A stretch of 64,000 nt of DNA from DASXRU01 sp034665305 (GTDB lineage Bacteria > Acidobacteriota > Blastocatellia > Pyrinomonadales > Pyrinomonadaceae): positions 194,318-258,317 of the forward strand of contig JAXDFZ010000003.1 of NCBI GenBank assembly GCA_034665305.1, in the 5' to 3' direction. The notes under the pieces are model-generated. The model did not search any database, was not told the DNA's origin, and was given only the letters and a program-made list of their open reading frames with translations. The position numbers were made by a program, and so were the translations under genes. This document shows, in pieces, positions 52,426 to 60,100 of the stretch (position 1 is its first letter; the number at the start of each line of letters is the position of its first letter).

Positions 52426-52938
52426 ATGTCCTCGAACGTTCGGACCAGAACTGAAAAAATCCTTCTTATCGCGCTGTCCCCGCTCCTGGTCGCGGGGACG
52501 GCGTTGTGGTTGTTCCTATTGGCGCTCTCGCTGCCTTTACGGATTCTGTACCAATGGTGGCTTGCATATCGGTTTCGTCAAATACATGGGCGCTTCGGAC
52601 GCTTTGTCTTGTTCATCTATTCCGACAGTCCCAACTGGAAAGATTACATCGAGACGAAAGTACTGCCGCAGCTTGAACCACATGTTGTCACATTGAACTG
52701 GTCTGAACGTGCGCAGTGGCGGGAAACTCATCCGTTTGAAGCGCGGGTATTCCGACATTGGGCGGGCGAAGCAGAATTCAATCCAATGGCTCTGATCTTT
52801 TCTTCAATCGGGACTGTGACGGAGGTGCGTATGTGGCGCGCCTTCCGCGACTTGAAACACGGCAAAGATCATTCTTTACGCGTTGCCGAGAATCTCTTAT
52901 TCTCCGAGGTTAACCGGATTGTTTCGAAGACCGCTTGA
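52426..52938 (+). CDS. Cassette-borne membrane-anchored hypothetical protein
   Basis: A 170-residue protein. A long hydrophobic segment (about 11-40, KILLIALSPLLVAGTALWLF onward) is followed by a soluble domain with FGRFVLFIYSDSPNWKDYIE and VLPQLEPHVVTLNWSER. This looks like a Rossmann-like alpha/beta fold of unknown family. It lies between two attC-like sites with a 12-bp leader, typical of a gene cassette. Confidence 0.7.
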   Translation: MSSNVRTRTEKILLIALSPLLVAGTALWLFLLALSLPLRILYQWWLAYRFRQIHGRFGRFVLFIYSDSPNWKDYIETKVLPQLEPHVVTLNWSERAQWRETHPFEARVFRHWAGEAEFNPMALIFSSIGTVTEVRMWRAFRDLKHGKDHSLRVAENLLFSEVNRIVSKTA

Positions 52939-52946
52939 ATCGATCT

Positions 52947-53050
52947 GCCTAACAGCTCGTTGGACGGAAGTGATGGAAACGTGATCGTAACTTCAAGGGT
53001 GCGGCGAAGGTTCAACGAAATCACGCCGCCGGTTCACTCTGACGTTAGAC
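52947..53050 (+). other. attC-like recombination site (104 bp), best example
   Basis: GCCTAAC (52947-52953) and GTTAGAC (53044-53050) are exact RYYYAAC and GTTRRRY motifs that pair at six of seven positions. Inner boxes AGCTCGTTGGACGG and CCGGTTCACTCTGAC pair with the offset typical of attC. GTGATGG and AAATCACG form a further stem. It begins 9 bp after the preceding stop codon. Confidence 0.8.
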
Positions 53051-53061
53051 GAACGAGGTCT

Positions 53062-53341
53062 ATGTCGTTCATACTCATTCCAAACAAAGGGTGAAGACGT
53101 TCAGGTCAATGCCTGGAGTTGGCGTCCCACGCTTGCATTGTTGAGCGCCGAAAATATCATCACGACTGAAGCTGCCGAACTACCGGGCACAAATGGATGC
53201 GGTGCTCGCGTTGACGCTGGCTTGGCAAGTCGACTCGCAGCGACAGTAGAAAAGAAGCGGCGTCATCCCACAAACCGTTGGATCGGAAGGCGCGGGAATA
53301 TGTTTCTTAACTTGAGTCAATTGAATCGGTTGGATGGATGA
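53062..53341 (+). pseudogene. Cassette gene with single-base frameshift
   Basis: ATG at 53062, 11 bp after an attC core, reads MSFILIPNKG and then stops. Removing one G from the GGG run at 53089-53091 joins it to EDVQVNAWSWRPTLALLSAE, then NIITTEAAELPGTNGCGARV and on to the stop at 53339-53341. The joined product of about 92 residues looks like an ordinary globular protein. It is a pseudogene or a sequencing error in a homopolymer. Confidence 0.6.
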
Positions 53342-53343
53342 AC

Positions 53344-53373
53344 TGACGCGGCCGGCAAACTCAGACGTTTGGC
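53344..53373 (+). other. Partial attC-like right end
   Basis: GACGCGGCCGGCAAACTCAGAC-GTTTGGC resembles the right half of an attC (core GTTTGGC at 53367-53373). A matching left half is not clear, so the site may be decayed. The next gene starts 21 bp downstream. Confidence 0.4.
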
Positions 53374-53393
53374 GGAATCGCAATAGGAGTCTT

Positions 53394-53897
53394 ATGAAGA
53401 ACCTCGCAACAACTCTGATCGCGATCTTGTTCGCAGTCTCCTTAACTCGCGGTTTGCTTGCTCAAGAGCCAGGAAAACCGTCGCCGAAGCCCGCAAGCGC
53501 AACCAAGGAATCGCCAAAGGATCAGCCCAAAGGCGAAGTCGACCTTGCGCTGGAGGAATTAGAGAAACGGAACGATGGCGTCAGCACCGTGGTGGGTGGA
53601 GAGATTCCGGATGCCTCAGACTCGAGTAAGACTGGCGTGCTCAATGGGCAGGCACTTGAGTTAGTACAGCCCAAATATCCTGCCATCGCCGCTGCCGCAC
53701 ATGTGTCAGGCAAGGTTACTGTATTAGTGCTTATCGATACAGACGGAAAGATTATGGCTGCGCAAATAGTCGACGGCCATCCCTTGCTACGCGAGGCCGC
53801 GCTCAAAGCCGCTAGGGCGACCCGTTTCTCCCAGACGCTGCTCCAAGGTAAACCGGTAAATATATTGGGGACGATCATCTATAACTTCGTCCTTTGA
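53394..53897 (+). CDS. Secreted protein with TonB C-terminal domain
   Basis: A 167-residue protein with a signal peptide (MKNLATTLIAILFAVSLTRG, cleaved near LLAQ) and a Pro/Lys-rich linker. The TonB-C-like domain (about 85-167) has VQPKYPAIAAAAHVSGKVTV and ATRFSQTLLQGKPVNILGTI. It lacks the membrane anchor of true TonB, so it is a free periplasmic TonB-C protein as is common in Acidobacteriota. AGGAG lies 4 bp before the ATG. An attC-like core GTTAGGC follows at 53916-53922. Confidence 0.8.
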   Translation: MKNLATTLIAILFAVSLTRGLLAQEPGKPSPKPASATKESPKDQPKGEVDLALEELEKRNDGVSTVVGGEIPDASDSSKTGVLNGQALELVQPKYPAIAAAAHVSGKVTVLVLIDTDGKIMAAQIVDGHPLLREAALKAARATRFSQTLLQGKPVNILGTIIYNFVL

Positions 53898-53969
53898 ACG
53901 CTCGTGCCGCGCAACGTTAGGCCGCCTTGTAGTGCATTCGATTCTGGGTGAACACCGGATTTGCCAACT

Positions 53970-54137
53970 ATGACGTGGAAGCTATTGTTTCTGATATTGC
54001 TCGCGAGCGTGAGTGCTGTCGCGACTGGGGCCCAGGTTTCAAGCGGGGGACGCGTACAGCTTAGCGAGTGTCCAACGTTAAATGATCTTCGCCAGGCAGT
54101 TTCTTTCTTCTCGTCTTTCAAGGTCAGAGCACGTTAG
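53970..54137 (+). CDS. Truncated secreted cassette protein ending in an attC core
   Basis: A 55-residue frame with a good signal peptide (MTWKLLFLILLASVSAVATG) and only about 33 further residues. Its TAG stop lies inside GTTAGAC (54133-54139), an exact integron core. The coding part may therefore have been cut by a recombination event. No family is recognised. Confidence 0.45.
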   Translation: MTWKLLFLILLASVSAVATGAQVSSGGRVQLSECPTLNDLRQAVSFFSSFKVRAR

Positions 54138-54146
54138 ACGATAAAG

Positions 54147-54563
54147 ATGAAAATTTCTGTCGAAGAAAATCCTGCTGCCGCAGACCTCGACGTGATCGAG
54201 CGCGCACTGGTTGAGCACAATGAAGCGAAAAGTGAGCCGCGAAACCACACGCCATTAACGCTCTTTCTCCGTAGTACTGAAGGACAGATTGTCGGCGGAT
54301 TGCGGGGATTACTGTCCTGGGGTTGGCTATTCGTTTCCCAATTATGGGTTGCCGAAGACCTGCGGGACCAGGATTACGGTAGGAAGCTCATCGAAGCAGC
54401 AGAGACCGAGGCCAAAGCGCGGGATTGCCACGCCGCTTATGTTGATACGTTCAGTTTTCTGGCCTTAGACTTTTACCGAAAGTGTGGCTATGCGGTGTTC
54501 GGGACGTTAGAGGATTTCCCCCAGGGGCACACGAGGTATTTCCTTAAAAAGATATTTAAGTAA
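54147..54563 (+). CDS. GNAT-family N-acetyltransferase
   Basis: The 138-residue protein has the GNAT core: strand SQLWVAEDLRDQDYGRKLIE (acetyl-CoA-binding motif A with the Q/RxxGxG/A-like loop DQDYGR), then AAYVDTFSFLALDFYRKCGY (motif B). It transfers acetyl from acetyl-CoA to an unknown amine. GNAT genes are among the commonest integron cassette genes. The ATG lies 7 bp after an exact core GTTAGAC. The gene is followed by a palindromic repeat pair instead of an attC site. Confidence 0.85.
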   Translation: MKISVEENPAAADLDVIERALVEHNEAKSEPRNHTPLTLFLRSTEGQIVGGLRGLLSWGWLFVSQLWVAEDLRDQDYGRKLIEAAETEAKARDCHAAYVDTFSFLALDFYRKCGYAVFGTLEDFPQGHTRYFLKKIFK

Positions 54564-54691
54564 TTTGGAGTGCGGTGACCTGTCACCGCTTTTACCGGCT
54601 GCGACCTGTCGCAGCCTTTCTAGTTCCTGATCTAAAAAAACTCGGCCCCAAGTTGCCGAAAACCAAAGCGGCGACAGGTCGCCGCACTCCA
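54564..54691. repeat. Family A variant inverted pair ending the cassette region
   Basis: TTTGGAGTGCGGTGACCTGT on the left and ACAGGTCGCCGCACTCCA on the right form the ends of a 128-bp palindrome-like element. A further GGCTGCGACCTGTCGCAGCC hairpin lies inside. The ends are family A, but the centre carries GACCTGTC instead of the AGAGCGAAG of other copies. Confidence 0.75.
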
Positions 54692-54701
54692 TAAAGTTGC
54701 C

Positions 54702-55685
54702 TTAAGGTTTTGCCGGCGGCTGAACTGTCGCTTCCGGCGCGCTGACTTCAAAACGATGGAAGCCGCTGTACTCGAAAGTTATTTTCCCACCTAACATTAG
54801 CTCCGGCACATTGCCCGCCAGCGTTCGCCCATTACTGTTGGTGATAGCCACAATCCTTCGCGGCGTGAGAATCCCGAAACTGCTACTAACGTATTCGAAC
54901 TCTTGTCTCATGATGACAAGGGGATAGCCCAACCTGGAAAGTTGCAACGTCACCTCGCGTACCTCACGCCAGAGTTGCGCCGTTTCCGCGTCTAACCACA
55001 AGCGCCCGCGATAAAACGCTTCAGCCCCTTTTAACGGTGAAGGCAACGACCCGAGCTTGAACGTAAGCTCCGGGCTCTGCGCGATCTGTTGGTACTGAAG
55101 CACAATCACATCTCGTCCGTTAATCTGCTCCCGGCCAGCGACCGTGAACCGAAAAGCCGCGCGGGCTTTCTCGCTCAGCGGTAGGCCCTGGTTGACAGTC
55201 AAGCCGTAGAAACTGTGCACGAGATCATACCTTTGGCTCTCGCGATTAATCCGCTCGAGTTCCTTCTTGACCGAATCCGACTTGGCTAATCGATCATAGA
55301 ACTTCACCATTCGTTCTTCTCGCTTTGCCAGCGGTACGCCATCGACCGCATGGACGTAACGGTATTCGGCCGTCACAGTCGGATCTAACTGAGACTGATA
55401 GACGATCAGTTTTGAAACGATCTGCCGCTGGCGCTTGAGCTTGCCTTTGTCATCGTACTCTTCAATTTTTTGATCCTCATCAGCGGTAATGTCAGTGAAC
55501 TTTGCCGTGTACTCGCTTGCTCTGCGGCTGGCCAGGGAAATGAATTCATTTAAAGCGGCCGCATCGAGCTGCGGAGGCGCAGGCTGCTGACCAAAGGATG
55601 GGCCAGCGTAAATCACGCAGCTTAAGACCAGTGAGTAAAGGATGCGTCTGAGGATTTTGTTGTTTGGCGAATATCTAAGGCCCAT
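54702..55685 (-). CDS. Secreted protein, possibly LolA-like fold
   Basis: About 327 residues. The ATG at 55685 has GGAGG 8 bp upstream. A signal peptide (about residues 10-30, ending FGQQ) precedes a mature beta-rich protein with IEEYDDKGKLKRQRQIVSKL, ALFRFTVAG-like strands, YRGRLWLDAETAQLWREV and QEFEYVSSSFGILTPRRIV. This run of strands with W.D..T..  resembles outer-membrane lipoprotein carrier-type folds; that is a weak inference. No named domain is certain. It stands alone on the minus strand. Confidence 0.65.
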   Translation of the reverse strand: MGLRYSPNNKILRRILYSLVLSCVIYAGPSFGQQPAPPQLDAAALNEFISLASRRASEYTAKFTDITADEDQKIEEYDDKGKLKRQRQIVSKLIVYQSQLDPTVTAEYRYVHAVDGVPLAKREERMVKFYDRLAKSDSVKKELERINRESQRYDLVHSFYGLTVNQGLPLSEKARAAFRFTVAGREQINGRDVIVLQYQQIAQSPELTFKLGSLPSPLKGAEAFYRGRLWLDAETAQLWREVREVTLQLSRLGYPLVIMRQEFEYVSSSFGILTPRRIVAITNSNGRTLAGNVPELMLGGKITFEYSGFHRFEVSAPEATVQPPAKP

Positions 55686-55820
55686 CGCTCTGCCTCCGGG
55701 AGAAGTGTACAATCGTAGCCCGGCAGGTAACAAAGGCACTCGACTGTGAATGCTGGGTCACCTTCATGTTCTCATCCGCACCGACTCCCGTCAGACGGCC
55801 GTACGCTTGAATTTGGATCG

Positions 55821-56432
55821 TTAGGGACGAGGTTGTGTCAGGCCGGCGAAGCTTCCGCGGAGGGTGAGCGGGGCCGGCGGCCAATTGGTAGTTTTCCCCG
55901 AGTCGGCATTCTTGCAGGTAGCGAGTTCGACGAGGAAGCGGCCGCCGAGCTCGTCGGAGCCGGCGTGCTTGGTGGTACCCAGATAGCCAGTGGCAGGATC
56001 TGCGGGCTGGCAACTCAGTCTAAGGTTCCTGCCGCCGAGTTTTATCGGAAAGACGAAGTGCGTTGCTGGAGCGATCCGTCCCTGGTCGTCGATTTCAATC
56101 AAGAGGTTCCAGACATCGGCGCTGATCTCGAGCCGGTTATTCCCGACGCTGACGATTCTGGCGCCACGTCCCGTCTGGTCGAACTGCAGCTCGCGCGGGG
56201 TAAGGTCGTACTTCTTCAGCACCCAGTCAGGGAGAATCCCACCGAGCGGCAGGCCGGAGCGAGGCACGATGACTCGCACCTCGAACGCCGGGCCTTGGGA
56301 CGTGTTTGAGAGGTTATCGGCGGGCATGTCGTTCGTCTCATTCGATCGCGATGCGAGCCAGAGCAGGCAGACAAGGCCGACGAGCAAAGCCAGTGCGATA
56401 ATAATCAGCGATTTCCTCATGGAGGTTTTCAT
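55821..56432 (-). CDS. Membrane-anchored hypothetical protein
   Basis: About 203 residues. An N-terminal membrane anchor (SLIIIALALLVGLVCLLWLA) is followed by a periplasmic domain. The latter opens VRVIVPRSGLPLGGILPDWV and continues with RLEISADVWNLLIEIDDQGR and GRFLVELATCKN. No lipobox, and no family recognised. A Met four codons downstream (MRKSL) could also serve as start. The start region lies next to a family B element. Confidence 0.6.
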   Translation of the reverse strand: MKTSMRKSLIIIALALLVGLVCLLWLASRSNETNDMPADNLSNTSQGPAFEVRVIVPRSGLPLGGILPDWVLKKYDLTPRELQFDQTGRGARIVSVGNNRLEISADVWNLLIEIDDQGRIAPATHFVFPIKLGGRNLRLSCQPADPATGYLGTTKHAGSDELGGRFLVELATCKNADSGKTTNWPPAPLTLRGSFAGLTQPRP

Positions 56433-56571
56433 GCCAGCCAAGATCACAGCAGATCTTGGCGGTGGTCAAGCGACGGAGGAGCCCAGGGTGCACAACTGCT
56501 GGCTCGGCAACTGGGGCGCCGTCTTGTAGGTACTGCCGGGGACTTTGCTCGTTAGCTTTCTCTAGTAATGA

Positions 56572-56729
56572 GCTTTGCACAAAACTCAAATTCAATCTTG
56601 TTCTGCCCCTCCCCGTAAACGGGGAGGGGTTGGGAGTGGGGTTCCGCGCGAGCAAACCTCTACCCCCAACCCCCTCTCCGCTTGCGGAGAGGGGCAGAAG
56701 ACTATATTTCAGTCGTTCTTGTGCAAAGC
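56572..56729. mobile_element. Family B MITE-like element, complete copy with terminal inverted repeats
   Basis: Perfect 11-bp terminal inverted repeats GCTTTGCACAA (56572-56582) and TTGTGCAAAGC (56719-56729) bound 158 bp. They enclose the two family B hairpins CCCCTCCCCGTAAACGGGGA and CCTCTCCGCTTGCGGAGAGG. There is no coding capacity. It lies between two minus-strand genes. No convincing target duplication directly abuts the ends. Confidence 0.75.
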
Positions 56730-56921
56730 CTAGTCAAGGTTGTGGTCTCGCAGTAAATATCAAGATAGAGAACTGTGGCAAATACGATTCATAAACTGGA
56801 GCATCTCTCTGTCCGAACGCTGGGGATACCCAAAGAAACAGGACGAAGATCGAAAGACCGGAAATTCGCATAAGATATCCTTTCGAGACGACAAACTTGA
56901 CTGTGCCTCATAGCCTCCGCA

Positions 56922-57350
56922 TTACTTTATTTTCAGGATAGCGACAATCTCCTCACCACTTGGCGCATCCCAAATCGGTACGTATTCTCCCGCCTTGATC
57001 ACTTTCATTGACTCCTCGTTCGGTCGCAGCAGTACCAGGTACTCCCGCCCGAGTTGTAACTTCACGCTCACATCGTTAATCCTTGGTGACACCCGGCTAT
57101 TGATAAGAATGGTTTTCCCCCCAACCTCACCCCGGTAAACTCGCTTGACGTTAAAGTAGGGCTCCAGGGCCCATATCCTGGTTCCATCACCGCGGAAGAT
57201 GCAGGGACTTTTTCCCTCGCCATAAGTCCCGGTGAAGATGACGGTTGCTTTATTCCTGACCTCTTCCGGGAGCTGTTGGAATGCCTGGGGTAGCTTCTGA
57301 TTCTGTGGTACCAGAATCAACAGCAGCACCGTAGCGAATAGATGATTCAT
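56922..57350 (-). CDS. Small secreted protein, NTR-like pattern
   Basis: A 142-residue protein. The ATG at 57350 has GAGG 6 bp upstream. A signal peptide (NHLFATVLLLILVPQ) precedes a beta-rich domain: KATVIFTGTYGEGKSPC, FNVKRVYRGEVGGKTILINS and VKLQLGREYLVLLRP. The same order of strands occurs in the secreted proteins at 19632 and 50651, so the three may share a fold. Function is unknown. Confidence 0.68.
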   Translation of the reverse strand: MNHLFATVLLLILVPQNQKLPQAFQQLPEEVRNKATVIFTGTYGEGKSPCIFRGDGTRIWALEPYFNVKRVYRGEVGGKTILINSRVSPRINDVSVKLQLGREYLVLLRPNEESMKVIKAGEYVPIWDAPSGEEIVAILKIK

Positions 57351-57620
57351 GGGATTTCCTCGATGCGGCGTAACCAGCCGCATTCTCGCGACAGCTAATC
57401 CCGCTTCCAGAGACGATAGCGTTTTGACTCATAACTCCGGCAACCGGATGCCAATATCAGCCGCTTGAGACAGAACGTATCAAAGAGAACTTTCCTGCGC
57501 CTCAGCGCTGCCGGTCTTTCCTGTGTTTTTCCTATTCTCTTGATATCATGGCGCTCATCAGAAATCGTTGATGCCCGTCTGAGCGGGCAAGAAACCGGAA
57601 TGATTCAATGCTTAACCGTT

Positions 57621-58144
57621 ATGCGCCTCGTTCTGTTTTTCATAATCTTGTTTTCGTGGGCGGGGACAGAGTTTGGCCAACAACTGCCGCCGTGCGAGGG
57701 GTTCGGCCATGAACATCGCAATATTGAATTTCGGGCGACAAAAAAGGTTCCAGCCAGGTATCCCGACGACGTGCGCGTAATAGGAAACGTGCTGGTGAAG
57801 CTCAGGGTCGATCGCCGGGGACCGGCCAGGTTCAGGGGTGTGTGGTAGATGCGCAAGTTGCAAGAATCCCTAAGGCTGCAGTCCTCATCGAAGGGGCCGG
57901 CAGGAAATGGAAACTGAACACGGATGAAGACGGAGAAACGGTAGGCGAAATCAACATCGAATTACCGGCTGGGAATTACACATTCACGGTCGCAGTGCCG
58001 GGCTGCAAGCAGCTCGTGGTAAAGGATTTTTTGGTCGCCTCTAACGCAACCATCGCTTACGAATTTCGAATGGAGGTGCGTGACTGTGACGATTGCGATG
58101 GATTGATTGCCCCTATTCCTAAGTCGGTGCCGCTAAACCCCTGA
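57621..58144 (+). pseudogene. Secreted protein with carboxypeptidase-regulatory-like domain, apparently frameshifted
   Basis: The first frame (57621-57848) has a signal peptide (MRLVLFFIILFSWAGTEFGQ) and then KKVPARYPDDVRVIGNVLVK, and stops. From about 57821 a second frame reads GQVQGCVVDAQVARIPKAAV and on to the stop at 58144. That is a carboxypeptidase D regulatory-like beta sandwich (LPAGNYTFTVAVPGCKQLVV). The two together would make one secreted protein of about 175 residues. The frame must shift between 57810 and 57845. Two adjacent genes are less likely because the second has no start signal. Confidence 0.55.
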
Positions 58145-58178
58145 GTAACAGAAAGTGCTCCCTTCTCTGGAAATCTCT

Positions 58179-58505
58179 ATGCGAAAACGAACTCTAGGTA
58201 GCGTCTGTTTCAGTCTGGCTCTGGTTATTGTGGTCGCTCTCAAATGGCTGGCGAGCTCGCAGGGAATTCATCTGCCGTTGGTTGGCTTCGTCTCGCCGCT
58301 GATCGCTTCATTCATTATCGTGCCTCTTCTAATAATTCCGTTGACGGCGATCAACCAGCGTATTCTTGCCTGGCGCAAACTGCACGGCAGAGACATTGAG
58401 ACCGAAGAGAAGCATGAATTTGACGAGGCCGACATTATCAGTCTCCGGCCAAGGCAACCTCATGAACACTCTTCGACGTATCGCAGGTGGGATAACGACG
58501 ATTGA
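58179..58505 (+). CDS. Small membrane protein of unknown function
   Basis: About 108 residues with two membrane segments (LGSVCFSLALVIVVALKWLA, and VGFVSPLIASFIIVPLLIIP). A charged cytoplasmic tail rich in Glu/Asp and His ends in RRWDNDD. The ATG at 58179 is likely; an in-frame GTG at 58155 is possible. The stop overlaps the next gene's ATG by one base (TGATG), so they form an operon. Confidence 0.65.
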   Translation: MRKRTLGSVCFSLALVIVVALKWLASSQGIHLPLVGFVSPLIASFIIVPLLIIPLTAINQRILAWRKLHGRDIETEEKHEFDEADIISLRPRQPHEHSSTYRRWDNDD

Positions 58506-59032
58506 TGCGATCCAGACTTGACCACCAGGAGACGCTGCTCGCCGCGTGGCGAACGAACAACCGCGTCACCATTTTCCTCATAGAGAACTTGCCCAAGGAA
58601 CTTTGGGAAGCCAAAGTGCCGGGCGCTCCCCGTCGGACCGTTCGCATGATCGCGGGCCACATTCACAATGCCCGGTGTATGTGGATCAAGACGCTGGGAA
58701 AAGAATTTGGTATCGCTGTGCCGCGATCCGTCAATCGACAGAGGGTAGAAGCGCAGCAGTTGATTGCGGCGCTGGCTCGTAGTAGCCGCGGCATCGTCAG
58801 TTTGCTGGAGCTCGGCCTTGAACGAGGCGGCAAAATCCCGGCTTCTTCGGCGTACACCTGGCGCAATCTTCCGCTCGACGTCGGGCATGTTCTAACATAT
58901 TTCGTGGCTCATGAAGGTCACCACCGCGGACAAATCGTGATGCTCGCTCGCCAGCTCGACTGTCGTTTGCCGGTAGAGATTACCGGTGGTCTTTGGCACT
59001 TTTCAAAGCGTTCTACAGAGGTTGAGAGTTAG
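58505..59032 (+). CDS. DinB-like four-helix metalloprotein
   Basis: The 175-residue protein has the DinB/YfiT helical-bundle pattern. The metal-binding histidines are in MIAGHIHNARCMW (first) and YFVAHEGHHRGQIVMLARQL (last two). Family members are damage-inducible or bacillithiol-dependent transferases of unknown substrate. The second option is interesting because the window encodes BshC. It overlaps the upstream membrane-protein gene by one base. Confidence 0.82.
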   Translation: MRSRLDHQETLLAAWRTNNRVTIFLIENLPKELWEAKVPGAPRRTVRMIAGHIHNARCMWIKTLGKEFGIAVPRSVNRQRVEAQQLIAALARSSRGIVSLLELGLERGGKIPASSAYTWRNLPLDVGHVLTYFVAHEGHHRGQIVMLARQLDCRLPVEITGGLWHFSKRSTEVES

Positions 59033-59033
59033 A

Positions 59034-60068
59034 TTGTCCAACACCATTGCGTTCTTAGTTTGCGCCACGTTTCTGATCGTCCTGCCGCTCGGTTCGGCGA
59101 ATGCCCAAACTCCGAGCATCGGCATTATTGATTTCTATGGGCTGCGCAGGATGTCCGAAGCCCAGGCGCGCCAAGGCCTCCAAATTAAAGAAGGTGACGC
59201 CGTACCATCGTCGCGGAAGGAAGCCGAGAGTCGTTTGGCGGCCCTGCCAAACGTTCGGCAAGCGCGTCTCAACTTCGTGTGTTGTGACGCTGGTAACGCG
59301 ATTCTTTATGTGGGCATCCGGGAACAGGGCACGCCGGGTTTGCAGTTTCGTCCTGCTCCCCACGGCGCGATTCACTTACCGGAAAACATTGTGGCAGTGG
59401 GGGCCGCTCTGGATGACGCTGTTTCGCGAGCAGCGGGGAAGGGTGATGCCGGCGTGGACCAATCACAGGGACACGCCTTGTCGCACAATCCTGAAGCGCG
59501 GGCTTTGCAAGAGTGTTACATCACCTTCGCCGCGCAGCATCTGAAATTGCTTCGCTCTGTATTGCATGCGTCGGCGGACGCACAACACCGGGCCTTGGCA
59601 GCCGAAATCATTGCCTACGCGCCCAATAAACAGGACGTAGTGCAAGATCTTGTTTACGGAATGAATGACCCTGATGGAGGCGTGCGCAATAATTCGATGC
59701 GCGCGCTGGGAGTCATCGCCGGCTTAGCCCAGCGCACGCCAAAGCAGCGCATCAAAGTTCCCATACAGCCTTTTGTCGGGATGTTGAACTCGATCGAATG
59801 GACTGATCGCAACAAGGCCTCGCTTGCGCTGTTCTACCTAACGGAAAAGCGGGAGGCTCCGCTGCTCGCAAGCCTTCGCCGGCACGCTTTGCAATCTCTA
59901 GTGGAGATGGCACGCTGGAAGAGTCCCGGGCATGCGCAGTTTCCATTTTTCGTCCTGGGCCGCGTGGGCAAACTTCCGGAAGCGGACTTGTGGAAGGCGT
60001 GGAATAGCGGCGAGCGCGAATCGGTGATTCAGAGGGTATTGAGCAGGGGCGGATCACGCCCCGGTTAA
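59034..60068 (+). CDS. Secreted POTRA-like plus HEAT-like repeat protein
   Basis: About 344 residues from a TTG start two bases after the DinB stop; a TTG at 59022 or GTG at 58986 is possible. A signal peptide (NTIAFLVCATFLIVLPLGSA) is followed by a POTRA-like domain: IGIIDFYGLRRMSEAQARQG, then RLAALPNVRQARLNFVC. C-terminal alpha-helical repeats of HEAT type follow (ALAAEIIAYAPNKQDVVQDL, NNSMRALGVIAGLAQR). The mix resembles a periplasmic docking protein. Co-transcribed with the DinB-like gene. Confidence 0.7.
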   Translation: MSNTIAFLVCATFLIVLPLGSANAQTPSIGIIDFYGLRRMSEAQARQGLQIKEGDAVPSSRKEAESRLAALPNVRQARLNFVCCDAGNAILYVGIREQGTPGLQFRPAPHGAIHLPENIVAVGAALDDAVSRAAGKGDAGVDQSQGHALSHNPEARALQECYITFAAQHLKLLRSVLHASADAQHRALAAEIIAYAPNKQDVVQDLVYGMNDPDGGVRNNSMRALGVIAGLAQRTPKQRIKVPIQPFVGMLNSIEWTDRNKASLALFYLTEKREAPLLASLRRHALQSLVEMARWKSPGHAQFPFFVLGRVGKLPEADLWKAWNSGERESVIQRVLSRGGSRPG

Positions 60069-60100
60069 TTTGGTTACTTTTGCAAAAGGAGACAGACTTC

